From assembly GCF_025377685.1 (NCBI RefSeq), contig NZ_JACEHK010000018.1, positions 1-64,000 of the forward strand: DNA of 64,000 nt, read 5' to 3'. This DNA is from Anaerobacillus sp. CMMVII. Lineage in GTDB: Bacteria > Bacillota > Bacilli > Bacillales > Anaerobacillaceae. The notes below the pieces were generated by a model that saw only the letters and a program-made list of their open reading frames with translations, was not told the origin of the DNA and did no database searches. This document shows, in pieces, positions 27,441 through 36,276 of the stretch. Position numbers and translations under genes: made by a program. Numbering within the stretch: the stretch's first letter is position 1; every line of letters starts with the position of its first letter.

Positions 27441-29719
27441 ATGCAAATAGCCTTTATAATGAAAAAATAATAAACTTAACAACCATAGCTCGTGCAGATT
27501 TACAAAAATATGCACTTGCAAGCCAACGTGGTGAACTTTCATGTCCGAGTTGTCGGCAGACCTTAAAACTTAAAATAAGCATATATCTCCCACCCATATT
27601 TATTCACCCTTCTCAAACATTCAATTGTAATGAGACAATTGCTGCATTAGAAAAAACACTAAATTCACACGAAGCAACAACGATTGGCAGCTTTAACCTC
27701 CCCGTGAAACGGGAGATCAATGGTCAAACGGCTACTTTACAAAAAACTTCAACATCCCTAGATTGTTGGCAGGAACCTTATGAAGTTAAAAGTATTCCAC
27801 CCTTTAAACCACTTCCAAGGACTAGTAGAATGCACCCTAATTACCAGTTAGATGAAAGTCAGTGGGATGCCGTGTCAACTACAGAAGGCCCATTACTTGT
27901 ACTTGCGGGGGCAGGAAGTGGAAAAACGAGAGTGCTTACGAGTCGAACAGCTTATATGTTAACCGAAAAAGCGATTGCTGCTAATCGTTTACTTTTAGTG
28001 ACATTTACAACCAAGGCTGCAAAAGAAATGAAAAATCGTATGCGCTTCTTTAAAGATATATCTAAAACCGACTTAAACACTTTAGTGGTTGGAACTTTTC
28101 ATAGTGTTTTTTACAAAATGCTCATGCACCACCAGCCATCTCAATGGCAACCTAACAAACTTATGAAATGGGATTGGCAAAGAGAGCAAATCATTAAAAA
28201 AGCCTCAGGGGAACTAGGAATTGATGAAAAAGAGTTTGCTTTTGACCAAGCACTCTCTCAAATAAGCTATTGGAAAAACCATTTACTAATGCCTTCGGAA
28301 ATCAAAACAAACAACGATTGGGAAGAACTAGTAAAATCTTTATATCAGCATTATGAGCAAACAAAGCTTGAATCTCAGCAATTCGACTTTGATGATATGT
28401 TACTTGGTTGTTATCAACTCTTAGAAGAAAATCAAGGGCTTCTTGAAAAGTACCAAGAACGTTTTTCTTACATTTTAGTAGATGAGTTCCAAGATATTAA
28501 TAAAGTTCAATATAAAATCGTTACGATGCTAGCTAAAAAGTCAAAAAATCTTTGTGTCGTTGGGGATGATGATCAATCCATTTATAGCTTTAGGGGAAGT
28601 GATCCGTCCTACATATTAAACTTCCAACAAGAGTTTCCTAATCCGAAAATTGTTACACTTAACTACAATTATCGTTCGAATCACGCGATTGTCTCTAGTG
28701 GAAAAAACGTAATCTCTCAAAATAAAAACCGGAGAGATAAATCCATCTTGGCTGTAAGGGAGAATGGAAATCCCCCACTACAATTTTTTCCTTATGATGA
28801 AGAAGAAGAAGCTACAATGATTGTCACAGATATTAAGGAGAAAATTGAAAATGGTGCAACACCTAACGATTTTGCCGTTCTCTTTCGAACTAACTCATCT
28901 TCTAGGGCTATCTTTGAACGCCTCGTTGCCTCAAGCTTACCTTTTCACATTGAGCAAGATGGTGAATCCTTCTACTTACGTCGAACTGTTCGAAAAGCAT
29001 TAGCCTATTTAAAACTTGCTTATCATCCTGATGACCAAGAAGCAATTAAAGAACTATTAGGTGCATTATTTATTAAACAATCGAGTTTAAGAGATCTCAA
29101 GGCATTCTCCATCTTACATGATTGCTCCTTATTAGAAGCCCTAGCAAAGCTCACTGATATTCATCCTTTTCAACAAAAAAAGCTTAAAAAACTAATTCCC
29201 TTATTTAAGCAACTTCGGCAGTTTTCACCAAGGGAGGCTCTCGAGTGGGTTGAAAAGGAAATGGGATTGAACGAATATGTAAAAAAACATGGTAATGAGG
29301 GGAATGTTATTGATAAAGGCTCTGATGATCTACGGGACTTAAAAGTTGCAGCTGCAAGTCATGAGCGTATAAGCGATTTTCTCCAACACGTTGATCATAT
29401 TATTGAAAAAGCAAAAGAGTTTAAGGGACAACCAGAAACAGAAACTAGTATTAAATTAATGACTGTTCATCGAGCTAAAGGATTAGAATTTAAAACCGTA
29501 TACATTCTTAGTGTTGTTGAGGGAGGGTTCCCTCACGATTACTCTCTAGAATCACTTCGTGAAGGTGACCTTGCACCCTTAGAAGAAGAACGGAGACTAA
29601 TGTATGTGGCCATTACGAGGGCTATGGAGGGCTTGTATCTCTCTATTCCACAGAATAGACGCGGTAAAAAAGCACATCCATCACGCTTTATTCGTGAGAT
29701 GAATACGATGAAGTTATAA
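27441..29719 (+). pseudogene. yjcD: UvrD/PcrA-like DNA helicase YjcD, frameshift near the start
   Basis: ATG at 27441 follows AGTGGAGGTTTCC and reads MQIAF. One T is missing near 27453; restoring it gives YNEKIINLTTIARADLQ, in frame with the rest to 29719. The product is about 759 aa. It has an N-terminal Cys pair (SCPSC) of a small zinc-finger-like region. Helicase motifs follow: GAGSGKTRVLTSR (Walker A), TFTTKAAKEM, ILVDEFQDINK (Walker B), VVGDDDQSIYSFRGS, LNYNYRS, VHRAKGLEFKTV and YVAITRA. It matches B. subtilis YjcD, a UvrD-type superfamily I helicase. The reading from 27404 in another frame is an artefact of the missing base. Repeat R1 starts at the stop codon. Confidence 0.9.
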
Positions 29720-29850
29720 GAAAAGCGCACAGCCCCTAGGAAAAAGCGTAGTCCTTTTTCCAGCCTACCTGTAACAAGCAAAATGTTCTTCGAGACAAGT
29801 GTGCTCTTTCACTTTTATTCAAGTACTAAAACCTGTTAGACTTTCTCAGC
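29719..29850 (+). repeat. Interspersed palindromic repeat R1, copy 3 (degenerate)
   Basis: It starts AGAAAAGCGCACAGCCCC at the yjcD stop, with TGTTCTTCGAGACAAGTG and CTCTTTCACTTTTATT in the middle. The 3' arm is mostly lost. Confidence 0.65.
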
Positions 29851-29852
29851 TT

Positions 29853-29886
29853 TAAAAAAGCCCCTTCACATGAAGGGGTTCTTTTC
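29853..29886. terminator. Bidirectional terminator
   Basis: The stem AAGCCCCTTCA/TGAAGGGGTT with a short loop has A/T runs on both sides. It serves yjcD and the convergent small gene. Confidence 0.85.
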
Positions 29887-29904
29887 TTGAGCAAAGCATT
29901 TTGT

Positions 29905-30056
29905 TTATTCTTTCGTATTAACATCTTCAGAAAGTGGTTCTCTTCTAATAAACATAAGCTTATCCCATGCTAGTAAAGGATGTGCTTTACGTGGTTCTTC
30001 TTTTGGCAATTCTTTTTGACTACTTTTTCAGATTTGTTTACCTTTTTTCTTTTCAT
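29905..30056 (-). pseudogene. Small basic protein, one frameshift
   Basis: ATG at 30056 is preceded at 11 bases by AAGGAGG. Reading MKRKKVNKSEKVV then one missing A in the A-run near 30012 gives KKELPKEEPRKAHPLLAW and DKLMFIRREPLSEDVNTKE. The repaired product is about 50 aa. The gene has a good ribosome binding site and a downstream terminator. I do not recognise it. It lies next to the yjcD gene. Confidence 0.55.
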
Positions 30057-30305
30057 AATAATAATATCCTCCTTCATGACTTCTAACCATTTTATAACCT
30101 ATTCCAATATTAGCCTATGCCTTTTCATCTTCTTTGTGTGGGCGTTTGTCTCTCATCTCCCCACTAGAAACCTCGAAAAGGAAATTTTTTAAAACAGTAG
30201 GTTCTTGTGAACACATTTTCTTTTCGCTTCCATACTCTAGTTAATAGGAAAGATTTCTTTATCTAAGAAGTAACAGTAATAAACCTTTGATAAGAGGTGA
30301 ATAAG

Positions 30306-30455
30306 ATGGATAAACGCAAAAAGGTAACACCTGTGGGGCCTACTAATAAGAAGCGTGTAAATAATACATCTCAAGTCCATGTAGTTTCCTCCGGATACAA
30401 AGCGAAAAAAGCCTCTGGTGGTTGTGGGTCTTGCGGACAAAAAAGAATAAAATAG
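30306..30455 (+). CDS. Small Cys-rich protein, 49 aa
   Basis: AAGAGGTGAATAAG precedes the ATG at 30306. The product is MDKRKKVTPVGPTNKKRV then SSGYKAKKASGGCGSCGQKRIK. It is very basic, and the CGSC near the C-terminus could bind a metal or form a disulfide. No family is recognised. Similar tiny basic proteins are common near coat genes in Bacilli, so a spore role is possible but is inference. Confidence 0.65.
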   Translation: MDKRKKVTPVGPTNKKRVNNTSQVHVVSSGYKAKKASGGCGSCGQKRIK

Positions 30456-30512
30456 GCTGAACTCCCAAGAATGATTGATTTTAAAAAAGCTAGTCTCGGG
30501 AGCTACATTAGT

Positions 30513-30571
30513 AGGATGTAAACGTAGAAATATGGATAATTAACCATAGGCCATCATGTTTACGAAAAGAG
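30513..30571 (+). repeat. Short repeat related to 61903-61976
   Basis: It contains GAAATATGGATAATTAAC and ends GTTTACGAAAAGAGCC, the same end as R2 copy B. The 61.9-kb relative carries AGAAATATGGATTATTTAC and AACGAGCCT. It may be an R2 half-element. Confidence 0.5.
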
Positions 30572-30587
30572 CCAATGAATAAATGAC

Positions 30588-30638
30588 AAAAAAACAGTAA
30601 GACGCGACTGCTCAGCTACGCATCTTACTGTTTTTTAT
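30588..30638. terminator. Bidirectional terminator
   Basis: The stem AAAACAGTAAGA/TCTTACTGTTTT has T-runs at both ends and lies at the end of the coiled-coil gene on the minus strand. Confidence 0.8.
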
Positions 30639-31207
30639 TATGTTTCTTCATCTTTACTTTGCTGTTTTAACGTACGCAAAAACCATGAATCGGTCGGATC
30701 TGCTTCCTTTTTGATCTGTGTATTTGCTTTTTTAGGTTTGAATATATTATTTTCTCGTTCAGCTAATTCCACTTTTTCCCGGAGCTTCATAACTTCTTCT
30801 TCTTGGTGATCTAACGTTTTTTGAAGACTGGAATTCTCAAGCTTTATAAGTTCATTTTCATCTGTCAAGAGACTATTTTCTATTCGTAACTGATTGAGTT
30901 GCTCTTCTAACTGCACGTACTTATCACCGAATTGTGTATTTTCTACTCTTAATAACTCAACTTGTGCTTCTAACTCTGTTTTCTGTTCCTTCAATTGTAA
31001 GATATCCGCTTCTTTCTCTACTAAGTTCACCCTTAGTACTTCAATCTCATTAGTTAATTCATCAAATTGATTATAATGGTAGTTATTTTGATATTTGGTT
31101 ACGATTTGCTTATAACGTGCAAGTTCAGCTTGCAAATGAATAATCTTCTGTTTCAGTTGTACATTATCTAATTTCCGTGACGATCTTATTCTCTCCTCAA
31201 TTGACAT
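30638..31207 (-). CDS. Coiled-coil protein, 189 aa
   Basis: ATG at 31207 is chosen because GAAAGGAGAGAGTGGG lies just upstream; the longer reading has no site. From about residue 15 to 165 the product is an almost unbroken alpha-helical coiled coil with heptads (LQAELARYKQIV, LRENVEL type). There is no membrane segment. The C-terminus has DSWFLRTLKQQSKDEET. I do not recognise the family. Its position beside a probable coat gene suggests a spore envelope or cytoskeletal-type structural role, which is only inference. Confidence 0.7.
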   Translation of the reverse strand: MSIEERIRSSRKLDNVQLKQKIIHLQAELARYKQIVTKYQNNYHYNQFDELTNEIEVLRVNLVEKEADILQLKEQKTELEAQVELLRVENTQFGDKYVQLEEQLNQLRIENSLLTDENELIKLENSSLQKTLDHQEEEVMKLREKVELAERENNIFKPKKANTQIKKEADPTDSWFLRTLKQQSKDEET

Positions 31208-31315
31208 CCCACTCTCTCCTTTCTGGATTTTATTTACTGTTATCATATATATGTTACTCCTGCCTATTTTTGTATTATTTTTTGAAAAGACCCTATTTTA
31301 TATCGGAACATACGC

Positions 31316-31342
31316 ACACATCTAAGTAAAATACATAGTATG
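31316..31342 (+). promoter_or_regulatory. Possible sigma-K promoter
   Basis: AC at 31316-31317 is followed by 16 bases and then CATAGTATG, one base off CATAnnnTA. It lies 48 bases before the start of the 231-aa Cys-rich gene. Confidence 0.5.
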
Positions 31343-31389
31343 AATTAGTCAAGTATTACTACCTATTTTTGAAAGGAGATTAACGATAT

Positions 31390-32085
31390 ATGTCTAAGGA
31401 AAGAGAAAGACTATGTATTCGCGTGGATAAAGTGTATGACTGGGTAACAAGAGAAATTCATAAAGATTTCTGCTTTGAAGGTCCAGAAGGTTTAGCAAAA
31501 TTAGGTTTTTCTAAAGGTGACCATAACAAATACCCAGGATTTGACCCTTGTAGTTTCTTCGGGGACGATGCAACTTTAGAAGTAAAATGTTTCCCAACAG
31601 ATTCTGATGGAAACAAAATCGATGTAGACAAAATAAAAGTTGCTCAAGTAGGTGAGCGTCAAGATGTATTTGTTGATGAACTTGACACAACATTACAACT
31701 AGTACGACTTAAAACTACTGGTCACTTCGTTATCCAAGTAACAGGTATCGATTGTGGCAAAGTACGCGGGGTATTAACTTCACAACCAATTCCGTTCTGC
31801 ATCATAGATAAATATTTATTATGCGCCCCAGACGGTACTGATATCAATGCTCATGTATATTACTTTGAGTGTGAAGGAACATTATCTTGCGAAGATGGAG
31901 AGTTTGAACAACTTGCCGTAACGTTATTACTATGCCAATCAGTTCAAGTTGAAGCAGAGGTAAAAGTGGAGGTTGAAGGACGAATTTGCAAGCCTCGTGA
32001 AGAGATTATTGCACCGATTTCGGTTTGTCCGGATATCACATTCCCACCACAATGCCCGGAAATTTTTCCGCCACGACACTGCTAA
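31390..32085 (+). CDS. Probable spore coat/exosporium-type protein, 231 aa
   Basis: The ATG follows GAAAGGAGATTAACGATAT. The product starts MSKERERLCIRVDKVYDWVTR and contains many Cys residues (for example FGDDATLEVKCFP, GIDCGKVRG, YFECEGTLSCED). It has a C-terminal segment with QVEAEVKVEVEGRICKPREEI and ends CPEIFPPRHC. No signal peptide or membrane helix is present. The VDKVYDWV start and scattered Cys are seen in spore-surface proteins of Bacilli. A sigma-K-like promoter lies upstream, and the gene occupies the region that holds cot genes between fabI and yjcA in B. subtilis. It could be a structural coat or exosporium protein. The precise family is not identified. Confidence 0.7.
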   Translation: MSKERERLCIRVDKVYDWVTREIHKDFCFEGPEGLAKLGFSKGDHNKYPGFDPCSFFGDDATLEVKCFPTDSDGNKIDVDKIKVAQVGERQDVFVDELDTTLQLVRLKTTGHFVIQVTGIDCGKVRGVLTSQPIPFCIIDKYLLCAPDGTDINAHVYYFECEGTLSCEDGEFEQLAVTLLLCQSVQVEAEVKVEVEGRICKPREEIIAPISVCPDITFPPQCPEIFPPRHC

Positions 32086-32100
32086 CTTCTTGAAGCATTA

Positions 32101-32138
32101 AGTAAGCTAGATCTGCCAAATCTAGCTTACTTTTTTTA
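32101..32138 (+). terminator. Terminator
   Basis: The stem AGTAAGCTAGA/TCTAGCTTACT is followed by TTTTTTT, directly after the 231-aa gene. Confidence 0.9.
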
Positions 32139-32238
32139 TTTGAATGCTTTTCTGTTTCCCTTTTGGAAAATTGACTTTCAATACGGACAGGACATTGTGC
32201 ATACATATTAATAAGACGATCGATAGGAGGTTTGAGAG

Positions 32239-32856
32239 ATGAATGAATTAAATAAACGAAAAAAACAACCTGCAAACTCAACAGAACTTAGGCAAAAAGT
32301 CATTTATTATCAATCCGAAGCTGCAAAATATAAATTTCTCTCTGAAAATACGAACTACTAATTTCACAAGCCTTACTAAATAAAAATATTGAGGAAGAGG
32401 AACCTTCCGAACAAAAAAATGAAACAAAAATAGACTGCACTGCCTATTTTAATTATTCTTTAATCCATGACCAAAATGATGATCTTCCTTTTATCTATGG
32501 CAGTTTTGTCTTAAAAATACCGGAGATACTGTTTTATCAATGCCAATCATTTGTCTAAAAGTTAATGAACCAAAACAGACTTTAATCGGTGGGAAAATTG
32601 GCGAACTGGACGGTGCTACTGATAAACTTATTAGCTCTTTGAAGAATGGAATTATCTTCATCCTGAATGGCGACAAAAATGGGTTGATCAAGGTGAACTA
32701 TGGCTCAAACCGAAGAATTCTTCAGAAATTCGCCCGGGCGAAAAACTTGTCTTTTCAGGATTTGACATTACTTTTAAAGAAGGCATCTCTTTAGTACCAT
32801 TGCTTGTAGAAGGTTTTTGTTACTTTCAGCAAATTAAAACGGAGTTAAGTCTTTAA
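32239..32856 (+). pseudogene. Hypothetical ~205-aa protein, at least three frameshifts
   Basis: ATG at 32239 follows AGGAGGTTTGAGAG. The open pieces, in order, are MNELNKRKKQPANSTELRQK, then LLISQALLNKNIEEEEPSEQ, then FIYGSFVLKNTGDTVLSMP, then EEWNYLHPEWRQKWVDQ and FSGFDITFKEGISLVPLL, ending CYFQQIKTELSL at 32856. Breaks lie near 32350, 32515 and 32640 and each is one base (a missing G or A). I do not recognise the family. The C-terminal half is Trp-rich and looks globular. It lies between two probable spore-envelope genes and is on the same strand. Confidence 0.6.
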
Positions 32857-32982
32857 ATAGTATATCAATTACACTTTAAGCTAATACCGCTCCTTTATTT
32901 CAACTTGATTTTGTCACTCTTACCCCTAGCAAACATAAGATAGTATCATTAGAAGCGCTTCTAAAAATTGGGGGTTACAGCT

Positions 32983-33782
32983 ATGGATAACAAACCAGAA
33001 CCGTTGGTCAGTATTGTCATTCCCTGTTACAATTATGGACGTTATCTGAAAGACGCTATTGACTCAGCATTAAAGCAAACTTATCATAACATTGAGGTTA
33101 TTGTAGTCAATGACGCTTCGACTGATGAGTTTACTATTGAAAAACTAAGGGAGTTTGAAAAACAAGAAAACATAACTGTCATTCATCACAAACAAAATAA
33201 AGGATTACCTGCTGCTAGAAATACTGCAATAAAAGCAGCTTCAGGAAAATACATTCTACCTTTAGATGCCGATGATACAATTGAGCCAACCACTGTTGAA
33301 AAAGCCGCAAAAATACTTGAGGAACAAAAAAACGTTGGGATTGTTTCACTTGGGATGAGATTTTTTGGAGATGTTAATTTCATACACATACCACCAAAAT
33401 TTGATTTTCTTACATTGCTTCACCGAATATCATAAGTGTAACATCATTATTTAGCAAAGAAGCTTGGACTCAGGTTGGTGGATATAACGAACAGCTAGTA
33501 CACGGATATGAAGATTGGGAGTTCTGGATTAATATTACCAAACACGGTTGGAATGTATATGGTCTTGATGAGCCACTCTTCAACTACCGAAAACATGGAA
33601 AAAGCATGATTGATAGTGCAGTAAAAAAACACGCATTTATTGTCAATCAAATAAAACAGCTACACAAAGAGTTATATAGCCCTATTTATATTAACCAAAT
33701 CAAGCGGAACCGATCTAGGGAAAAGCAACGGAATCAGTCACCCTCAAGGGCTTTCCCGTTTCGTAACAACACGAAAAAATAA
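32983..33782 (+). pseudogene. GT2-family glycosyltransferase, one frameshift
   Basis: ATG at 32983 follows TTGGGGGTT by 8 bases. The product starts LVSIVIPCYNYGRYLKDAID, with VIVVNDASTDE and the DxD motif in LDADDTIEPT. It breaks near 33420; the other frame reads SPNIISVTSLFSKEAWTQVG and GYEDWEFWINITKHGW (the ED-W motif) and ends at 33782. The repaired length is about 266 aa. It is a cytoplasmic inverting glycosyltransferase of the CgeD/YfnE-like kind. The acceptor is unknown. It may act in spore-surface glycosylation with the enzymes at 13-16 kb. Confidence 0.78.
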
Positions 33783-33954
33783 TGTTATCACTCAAAAAGC
33801 AGTACAGACCGTGCAAAAGTTTAACTAGAAAGCTACTTTGTATATGCGTCTTGCCGCTTTTCGACGAACAAGCATAGCTGCGCAAGTCCACAGCCTGCAT
33901 GTTTATTTTTAGCTAGGATAAACTCTTCAGAACCATGAGCTGTAAGAAAAGCTC

Positions 33955-34154
33955 ATGCGCCCTGGGTAGCCCCGACAAGCAAATGTTCTTCGAGAAAAAA
34001 GTGTGCTCTTTCATTTTATTCTCGAAGAACATTTGACCTCGAGGGGCTTAACAGCTGCTCCTGCGATTACTCGTCGCAAGGCAGCTAGGAGCGCATTCAG
34101 GCAGCAGCCTCGCTGAAGCTAGACAATAACTACTAAAAACGGTTAGCTTTCTTA
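33955..34154 (+). repeat. Interspersed palindromic repeat R1, copy 4
   Basis: It starts AGAAAAGCTCATGCGCCC, has TGTTCTTCGAG paired with CTCGAAGAACA and a CCTCGAGGGGCTT arm. Inserted in its 3' half is GCTCCTGCGATTACTCGTCGCA, a piece shared with R2 copies A and C. Confidence 0.75.
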
Positions 34155-34159
34155 ACTTT

Positions 34160-34194
34160 TAAAAAAGGTCTCCGAAGTTTGGAGACCCTTTTAT
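34160..34194 (-). terminator. Terminator of the DUF1360 gene
   Basis: On the minus strand the stem GGTCTCC/GGAGACC is followed by TTTTTT. Confidence 0.85.
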
Positions 34195-34200
34195 GTTATT

Positions 34201-34556
34201 TTAGTTAATAAATTTACTCGCTACCATTTCAATGAGTGAAGCTATTCCTGCAATTGCTAAAATAAGAACTACATATCCTATAACAACCGGAAACAAGCTA
34301 TACATGACAACTAAGAAAATTGAAGCCCAAACGCCTACACACCAGTAACAGCTCAAAAGTTCGCCAATCCAGAATTTAATTCCCTCACCCTTAATATGCA
34401 AATAGGTGACAACCTTCCCTTCCTCATCCGTTTCCTCTATCATTTCATGAAAGGGTTTTCTGAGAAAGAACGTAATGGTATCGAACACTATTAATCGTGT
34501 AATTCGAAATGAAGCAAGACTAAGTAGAAAAATTCGAACATTGTCATGGAAATCAA
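34201..34556 (-). pseudogene. yjcA: YjcA-type DUF1360 sporulation membrane protein, one frameshift
   Basis: The 3' frame has FDTITFFLRKPFHEMIEET, then the DUF1360 motif LLSCYWCVGVWAS in a membrane helix, then a second helix. Upstream, the same frame gives NVRIFLLSLASFRITRLIV, which has no start of its own. The TTG at 34556 (or ATG at 34547) follows AAAGGTGG and becomes in frame if one A is added near 34543. The repaired product is about 118 aa with three membrane helices. B. subtilis YjcA is a DUF1360 protein made in sporulation and encoded in the same neighbourhood. Confidence 0.82.
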
Positions 34557-34806
34557 AACGATTACCACCTTTTTAGTTTTTCTTTAAGGAATTTCATAAT
34601 TCATTATTTTCGCTACTAAGTTCTAAATGTAGTTATGTAAAAAACATTTTTAACTACATTTAGCTTGATATAGCTCGGTTAAGAAGATTATGAAATTTTA
34701 CTCACGTATAGAGATAATTGCTAACGTTCTATTTGATTGTATTCATATAATTTTAATATAGGGGGAGGAAGATCAAACCACGACTTCCTCCCTTAGGTGA
34801 ATTTTA

Positions 34807-34893
34807 TTACCAAGCGTAAGCTGTGCCAACGATTACTAATAAAATGAACAGCACTAAGATTAGTGCAAATCCACTATATGCTGGATATCCCAT
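34807..34893 (-). CDS. YjcZ-type short sporulation membrane peptide
   Basis: This 28-aa gene is preceded by GGAGGTGAACAAA, a perfect site. The peptide MGYPAYSGFALILVLFILL then ends IVGTAYAW. It matches the YjcZ family (Gly/Tyr-rich start, then FALIxVLFILLxIVG helix) of very short sporulation-associated membrane peptides. Its function is unknown. It lies between yjcA and fabI. The stretch 34557-34806 upstream of it on the other side contains an inverted repeat (CTAAATGTAGTTA/TAACTACATTTAG) and no other gene. Confidence 0.9.
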   Translation of the reverse strand: MGYPAYSGFALILVLFILLVIVGTAYAW

Positions 34894-35051
34894 TTTGTTC
34901 ACCTCCATCTATAAAGAGAGGCCGGCCCCCTACTACCATACATATGTAATTCCGTTCATTTTGGTTAGACATATTTCCCTTTTTTATTGGCCATTTTCGT
35001 AAACCAAAGCGATCATTAAATACTGAAATAGCTACAAAACAAGCCATCTAA

Positions 35052-35090
35052 ACAAAAAGACGAGGATTACGTAAAATACGTTCCTCGCCC
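35052..35090 (-). terminator. Terminator of fabI
   Basis: On the minus strand CGAGGAACGT/ACGTAATCCTCG forms a stem followed by TTTTTG. Confidence 0.8.
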
Positions 35091-35101
35091 TTTTGTCTGT
35101 A

Positions 35102-35887
35102 TTAGTTTTTCATTAATCCAATGATATTGTAGCCACCATCTACATGTAAAAGTTCTCCAGTAATTCCACGTGACATATCACTCATTAAGAAGAGCGCTGT
35201 ATCACCTACTTCTTCTTGAGTAACTGCTCTACGAAGTGGTGCATTTGTTTCAAATTCTTTCATAACTTCATTGAAGTCTGAAATTCCTTTTGCTGCTAAT
35301 GTTCGTATCGGTCCTGCAGAAATTGCATTAACTCGGATGCCCTCTTGGCCAAGATCGTTGGCTAAGTATTTAACACTTGCATCTAATGCAGCTTTTGCCA
35401 CTCCCATGACATTATAATGTTTTACAACACGCTCGCCGCCTAAATAAGTTAGTGTAACAATACTGCCGCCCTCAGTCATTAAACATCTCGCTTCTTTTAC
35501 AACTGCAGTTAATGAGTATGCACTAATGTTTTGCGCTAGTAAAAAGCCTTCACGAGTAGTAGATAAATACTCTCCTTCTAACTCATCCTTATTAGCAAAT
35601 GCGATACAGTGTGCAACACCATGAATAACTCCAACTTCTTCTTTTATTGTTTGAAACGTTTTTGTTATCTCTTCATCACTTGAGATATCACAAGGCAGGA
35701 CCAAAAAATCTTTTCTCTCTAATGTTTCCGCTAAATCTCTAACGTTTTTTTCCAGACGCTCACCTGCGTATGTAAATATTAATCTAGCACCTGCCTTAGA
35801 TAAAGATTGGGCAATTCCCCAGGCAATACTACGTTTATTAGCAACTCCCATAACTACGAATGTACGATTTTCTAACGATAATTTCAT
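35102..35887 (-). CDS. fabI: Enoyl-[acyl-carrier-protein] reductase FabI
   Basis: ATG at 35887 is 8 bases from GGAGG; the TTG one codon upstream is not needed. The 261-aa product is a short-chain-dehydrogenase-like FabI. It contains VVMGVANKRSIAWGIAQ (NADH-binding loop) and CDISSDEEITKTF. The catalytic Tyr/Lys appear in YNVMGVAKAALDASVK, followed by LSAGPIRTLAAKG. It reduces enoyl-ACP in the last step of fatty-acid elongation. B. subtilis FabI is 258 aa and FapR-controlled; a FapR-like operator and a -10 lie just upstream here. The gene is monocistronic. Confidence 0.97.
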   Translation of the reverse strand: MKLSLENRTFVVMGVANKRSIAWGIAQSLSKAGARLIFTYAGERLEKNVRDLAETLERKDFLVLPCDISSDEEITKTFQTIKEEVGVIHGVAHCIAFANKDELEGEYLSTTREGFLLAQNISAYSLTAVVKEARCLMTEGGSIVTLTYLGGERVVKHYNVMGVAKAALDASVKYLANDLGQEGIRVNAISAGPIRTLAAKGISDFNEVMKEFETNAPLRRAVTQEEVGDTALFLMSDMSRGITGELLHVDGGYNIIGLMKN

Positions 35888-35924
35888 CAAAAAATCCTCC
35901 TTTTATTTAAAAATAATAGTTGTT

Positions 35925-35951
35925 ATTAGTACTTGGTCCTAACAATTATAG
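35925..35951 (-). promoter_or_regulatory. fabI promoter with FapR-type operator
   Basis: ATTAGTACTTGGTCCTAAC at 35925-35943 matches the FapR pattern TTAGTACCTGGTACTAA closely and is an imperfect palindrome. On the minus strand TATAAT at 35946-35951 is a -10 just upstream of it, so bound FapR would block transcription. A -35 is not clear. Confidence 0.75.
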
Positions 35952-36009
35952 CATGGACATCCAAATAAGAAAAGCAATGTTTTTTATACACTCTGCTGCG
36001 TTGTCATCG

Positions 36010-36041
36010 TAAAAGGATAAGCACCATAGGGCTTATCCTTT
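36010..36041 (-). terminator. Terminator overlapping the zinc-ribbon gene stop
   Basis: AAAGGATAAGC/GCTTATCCTTT is a strong stem followed by T's on the minus strand and includes the TAA at 36033-36035. Confidence 0.8.
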
Positions 36042-36176
36042 ACTCGTTTTGATATTTCGTTTAACATAATGACAATGGGGACATTCAAAAATGACATTTT
36101 GGTTTGATTGAGCGATCAAGACATGTTCAATTACTTCTTTTCTATTACAACTAGGACAAATGATTTCTATATTCAC
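36033..36176 (-). CDS. Small zinc-ribbon protein, 47 aa
   Basis: GTG at 36176 follows GAGGTGAAGAATT. The product MNIEIICPSCNRKEVIEHVL continues VIFECPHCHYVKRNIKTSKG. Two CxxC pairs 22 residues apart indicate a zinc ribbon or rubredoxin-like knuckle. No other domain is present. It lies between fabI and yjbQ. The function is not known. Confidence 0.7.
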   Translation of the reverse strand: MNIEIICPSCNRKEVIEHVLIAQSNQNVIFECPHCHYVKRNIKTSKG

Positions 36177-36276
36177 AATTCTTCACCTCAGCTGTAGTTT
36201 AGCCTTTTTTATTACTCATATTCTCTGTAGGGAACTACTATTGTTGGCAACGTTGTCCCTCTAGTTCCGCGAGTAT

